5,906 nt of DNA from Ignavibacteriota bacterium. Lineage in GTDB: Bacteria > Bacteroidota > Ignavibacteria > Tepidaquicellales > Tepidaquicellaceae. Under the pieces are notes generated by a model, which was not told the origin of the DNA, searched no databases, and saw only the letters and a list, made by a program, of their open reading frames with translations. The translations under genes and the position numbers were made by a program. Below are positions 4,643 to 5,906 of this stretch, in pieces. Each line of letters opens with the position of its first letter. Position 1 is the first letter of the stretch. Location: the NCBI GenBank assembly GCA_003135995.1, contig PNBM01000075.1:993-6898 (forward strand), read 5' to 3'.

Positions 4643-4769
4643 TACAATTATTAATAAAACAGAAACCAAAAATTGAATTTTTTTAAGCAAATTGAAATTT
4701 TAATAATAAAATAGTAATTTAATAGTATATAAGCATCAATATTATTATCTTTATTAAATATAAAAAATT

Positions 4770-5624
4770 ATGAATTATAAAATTTTCATTCCCGTGTTTT
4801 TATTTATAAGTGTATTTATTTTTTCATGTTCAAACAACGCAGTAAATGTCATACATGATTTGACTTCAAATGAAATTACAGCTAAAGACAGACTGGATTC
4901 CGCATATGCACAGGCGTCGCGCAAACATTCGCCGAGTGTGAAACTGGTTCTTATATTCGGCAAGAATGTTGAGTTCGGAGGACCTACAAACGGCAAGACG
5001 GATATATCTTTATACAGCGGAATTACAGACCCGAATAATATAGGAGCATGGTTATACTTTTTCAATAAACCCGGAAGTGACTCAATGTTCATTTATACTC
5101 CGAACCCGGTACCCGGAGCAAGGGATTGTATTGAGTTGACAGCACTTTTCAATTTTAATACATTACTGAATTTGATTACAGATACATCCGCAAAAAATAT
5201 AATTTCGGGTAGTCTTGCACTGATAAATAATTCTAACTTTCAAATTTCTACGAGCAGAGACAGCTTAATAGACAGTGATATTTCATTAAATATTGCGCTT
5301 AATGCAAATCCTGTAATAAAATTTAATTCATCATTTGTACCTTCCTCAAGCAGTACAAACGGGAGTTCTTTCTTGTATTCAGGTTCAGGGAAATCAGTTA
5401 ACATGTTTTTGATTCCTGCTTTAGGAACGTTGAATATACCGGCTTATATAAATAATTTGTTCGGTTTTCCACAGGACCTATGGGTTACAAATTTTAAAAA
5501 ATTAGATTCGGTTTCTGTAACACAGAATTTAATAATCGGAACAGTTGTTAGAAGCGACCAATCTATGAATATCCCTGCTCCTCTTAATATTACAAGTAAA
5601 GCTATAAATATCTCAAAATATTAG
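4770..5624 (+). CDS. Predicted outer-membrane lipoprotein of unknown function
   Basis: This 284-residue protein starts with a type II signal peptide: NYK, a hydrophobic stretch (residues 5-19) and the lipobox IFSC with the lipidated Cys20. Ser21 follows and no aspartate is at +2, so sorting to the outer membrane is likely. After the lipobox comes a helix-prone segment (about 34-52, EITAKDRLDSAYAQASRKHS). A beta-rich part (about 57-130) includes KLVLIFGKNVEF and GAWLYFFNKPG. The rest is rich in Ser and Asn with alternating hydrophobic residues, suggesting beta structure. I recognise no family and no catalytic motif. The alanine-rich helix followed by W-x-Y-x-F strands is loosely like substrate-binding or PepSY-type envelope folds, but that is speculation. 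The gene is divergent from aat (157 bp between start codons), has no Shine-Dalgarno sequence, and ends in a strong terminator, so it is probably a single-gene unit. Confidence 0.85.
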   Translation: MNYKIFIPVFLFISVFIFSCSNNAVNVIHDLTSNEITAKDRLDSAYAQASRKHSPSVKLVLIFGKNVEFGGPTNGKTDISLYSGITDPNNIGAWLYFFNKPGSDSMFIYTPNPVPGARDCIELTALFNFNTLLNLITDTSAKNIISGSLALINNSNFQISTSRDSLIDSDISLNIALNANPVIKFNSSFVPSSSSTNGSSFLYSGSGKSVNMFLIPALGTLNIPAYINNLFGFPQDLWVTNFKKLDSVSVTQNLIIGTVVRSDQSMNIPAPLNITSKAINISKY

Positions 5625-5663
5625 ATTCGAACTTTTAAATAGCTATTCTTGTTAGAGTTTATG

Positions 5664-5696
5664 AAGGTCAGATTGAAAAAAATCTGACTTTTTTTT
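5664..5696 (+). terminator. Strong Rho-independent terminator of the lipoprotein gene
   Basis: GTCAGATT (5667-5674) pairs perfectly with AATCTGAC (5681-5688) around a GAAAAA loop, followed by eight T (5689-5696). The preceding AAG can extend the stem into the T run. It lies about 40 nt after the lipoprotein stop codon and isolates sufB from that gene. Confidence 0.92.
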
Positions 5697-5708
5697 GAAA
5701 TCAAATAC

Positions 5709-5721
5709 GACTAATTTAGTC
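5709..5721. promoter_or_regulatory. IscR type 1-like operator upstream of sufB
   Basis: GACTAATTTAGTC is a 13-bp palindrome (6+1+6) that fits every position of the core GACTRWWWYAGTC of the E. coli type 1 IscR site. The right flank also fits partly (AG and T at expected places); the left flank fits less well. It lies 37 bp before the sufB ATG, between the terminator and the gene, where a repressor would cover the promoter. IscR and related Rrf2 proteins control isc and suf operons by sensing Fe-S clusters. The regulator gene itself is not in the window. Confidence 0.6.
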
Positions 5722-5758
5722 CAGTTTAAAAACTTCAATAAATCAAGTATTAACTGTA

Positions 5759-5906
5759 ATGGAAAACGAAGAAATATTAGAGAAAATATCCGATAGTGAA
5801 TATAAATACGGATTCAGCAACGATTTCGAATTGGATGCGGCACCTAAAGGTTTAACTGAAGATACAATCAGATTTATCTCAGCGAAAAAGGAAGAGCCTG
5901 AATTTA
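5759..5906 (+). CDS. sufB: Fe-S cluster assembly scaffold SufB, N-terminal part (cut by the window end)
   Basis: Only the first 49 codons are present, with no stop before the window ends. The sequence runs from MENEEILEKISDSEYKYGF through APKGLTEDTIRFISAKK and KEEPEF. It matches the SufB N terminus, in which a 'YKYGF' block is followed by a 'KGL(N/T)E..(I/V)R.ISAKK.EP.(F/W)' block. SufB is the cytoplasmic scaffold of the SufBC2D complex that builds Fe-S clusters from persulfide sulfur supplied by SufS; family members are about 470-480 residues. It probably opens a suf operon continuing to the right. The ATG is clear, with no in-frame alternative and no Shine-Dalgarno sequence. Its upstream region has the IscR-like operator and follows a strong terminator, so it should have its own promoter. 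Confidence 0.93.
   Translation, partial: MENEEILEKISDSEYKYGFSNDFELDAAPKGLTEDTIRFISAKKEEPEF

Noticed and set aside
4775..5092. Minus-strand ORF of 105 codons
   Set aside because: It is antisense to the lipoprotein gene, which has a proper signal peptide and lipobox.

Overview
The window looks like chromosomal DNA from an AT-rich bacterium of the Bacteroidota/Chlorobiota/Ignavibacteriota group. The evidence is low GC, no Shine-Dalgarno sequence before any gene, several boxes resembling the Bacteroidota -7 element TAnnTTTG, a DUF3127 protein (a family mostly known from Bacteroidota), and intergenic DNA with short-period repeats of a kind I associate with these genomes. The genus cannot be named from the sequence. 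I see no phage, transposase, CRISPR, rRNA or tRNA gene.

Layout, left to right. A hairpin at 2-21 lies at the 3' end of a membrane-anchored rhodanese-like protein (minus, 36-611). Upstream of it, also on the minus strand, is ruvB, the Holliday-junction branch-migration ATPase (781-1815), with a REP-like palindrome between the two. An unusually long gap of about 0.9 kb follows (1816-2711). It has no long ORF, but it holds a 31-codon hydrophobic ORF, a candidate structured RNA with a U-rich 3' end (about 2204-2340), and a 50-codon ORF. Next is a four-helix membrane protein of unknown function (plus, 2712-3152). It converges on a DUF3127 protein with an SSB-like acidic C-terminal tip (minus, 3303-3644). 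A 9-bp-period repeat array in inverted orientation separates the two stop codons. A 48-codon ORF ends 11 nt upstream of the DUF3127 start and probably shares its transcript.

The right part holds aat, the leucyl/phenylalanyl-tRNA-protein transferase of the N-degron pathway (minus, 4001-4612), with 7-bp and 9-bp repeat arrays just past its stop codon. Divergent from it is a predicted outer-membrane lipoprotein of unknown function (plus, 4770-5624), closed by a strong intrinsic terminator. The window ends in the first 49 codons of sufB (plus, from 5759), the Fe-S cluster assembly scaffold. A 13-bp palindrome 37 bp before the sufB start fits the core of the type 1 IscR operator, suggesting that an Rrf2-family Fe-S sensor controls the suf operon.

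The genes are mostly unrelated housekeeping functions: DNA recombination, possible ssDNA binding, protein turnover, sulfur and Fe-S metabolism, and envelope. The points of most interest are the sufB operator, the structured RNA and three small ORFs, and the phased repeats at gene ends. I found no convincing new multi-gene system.
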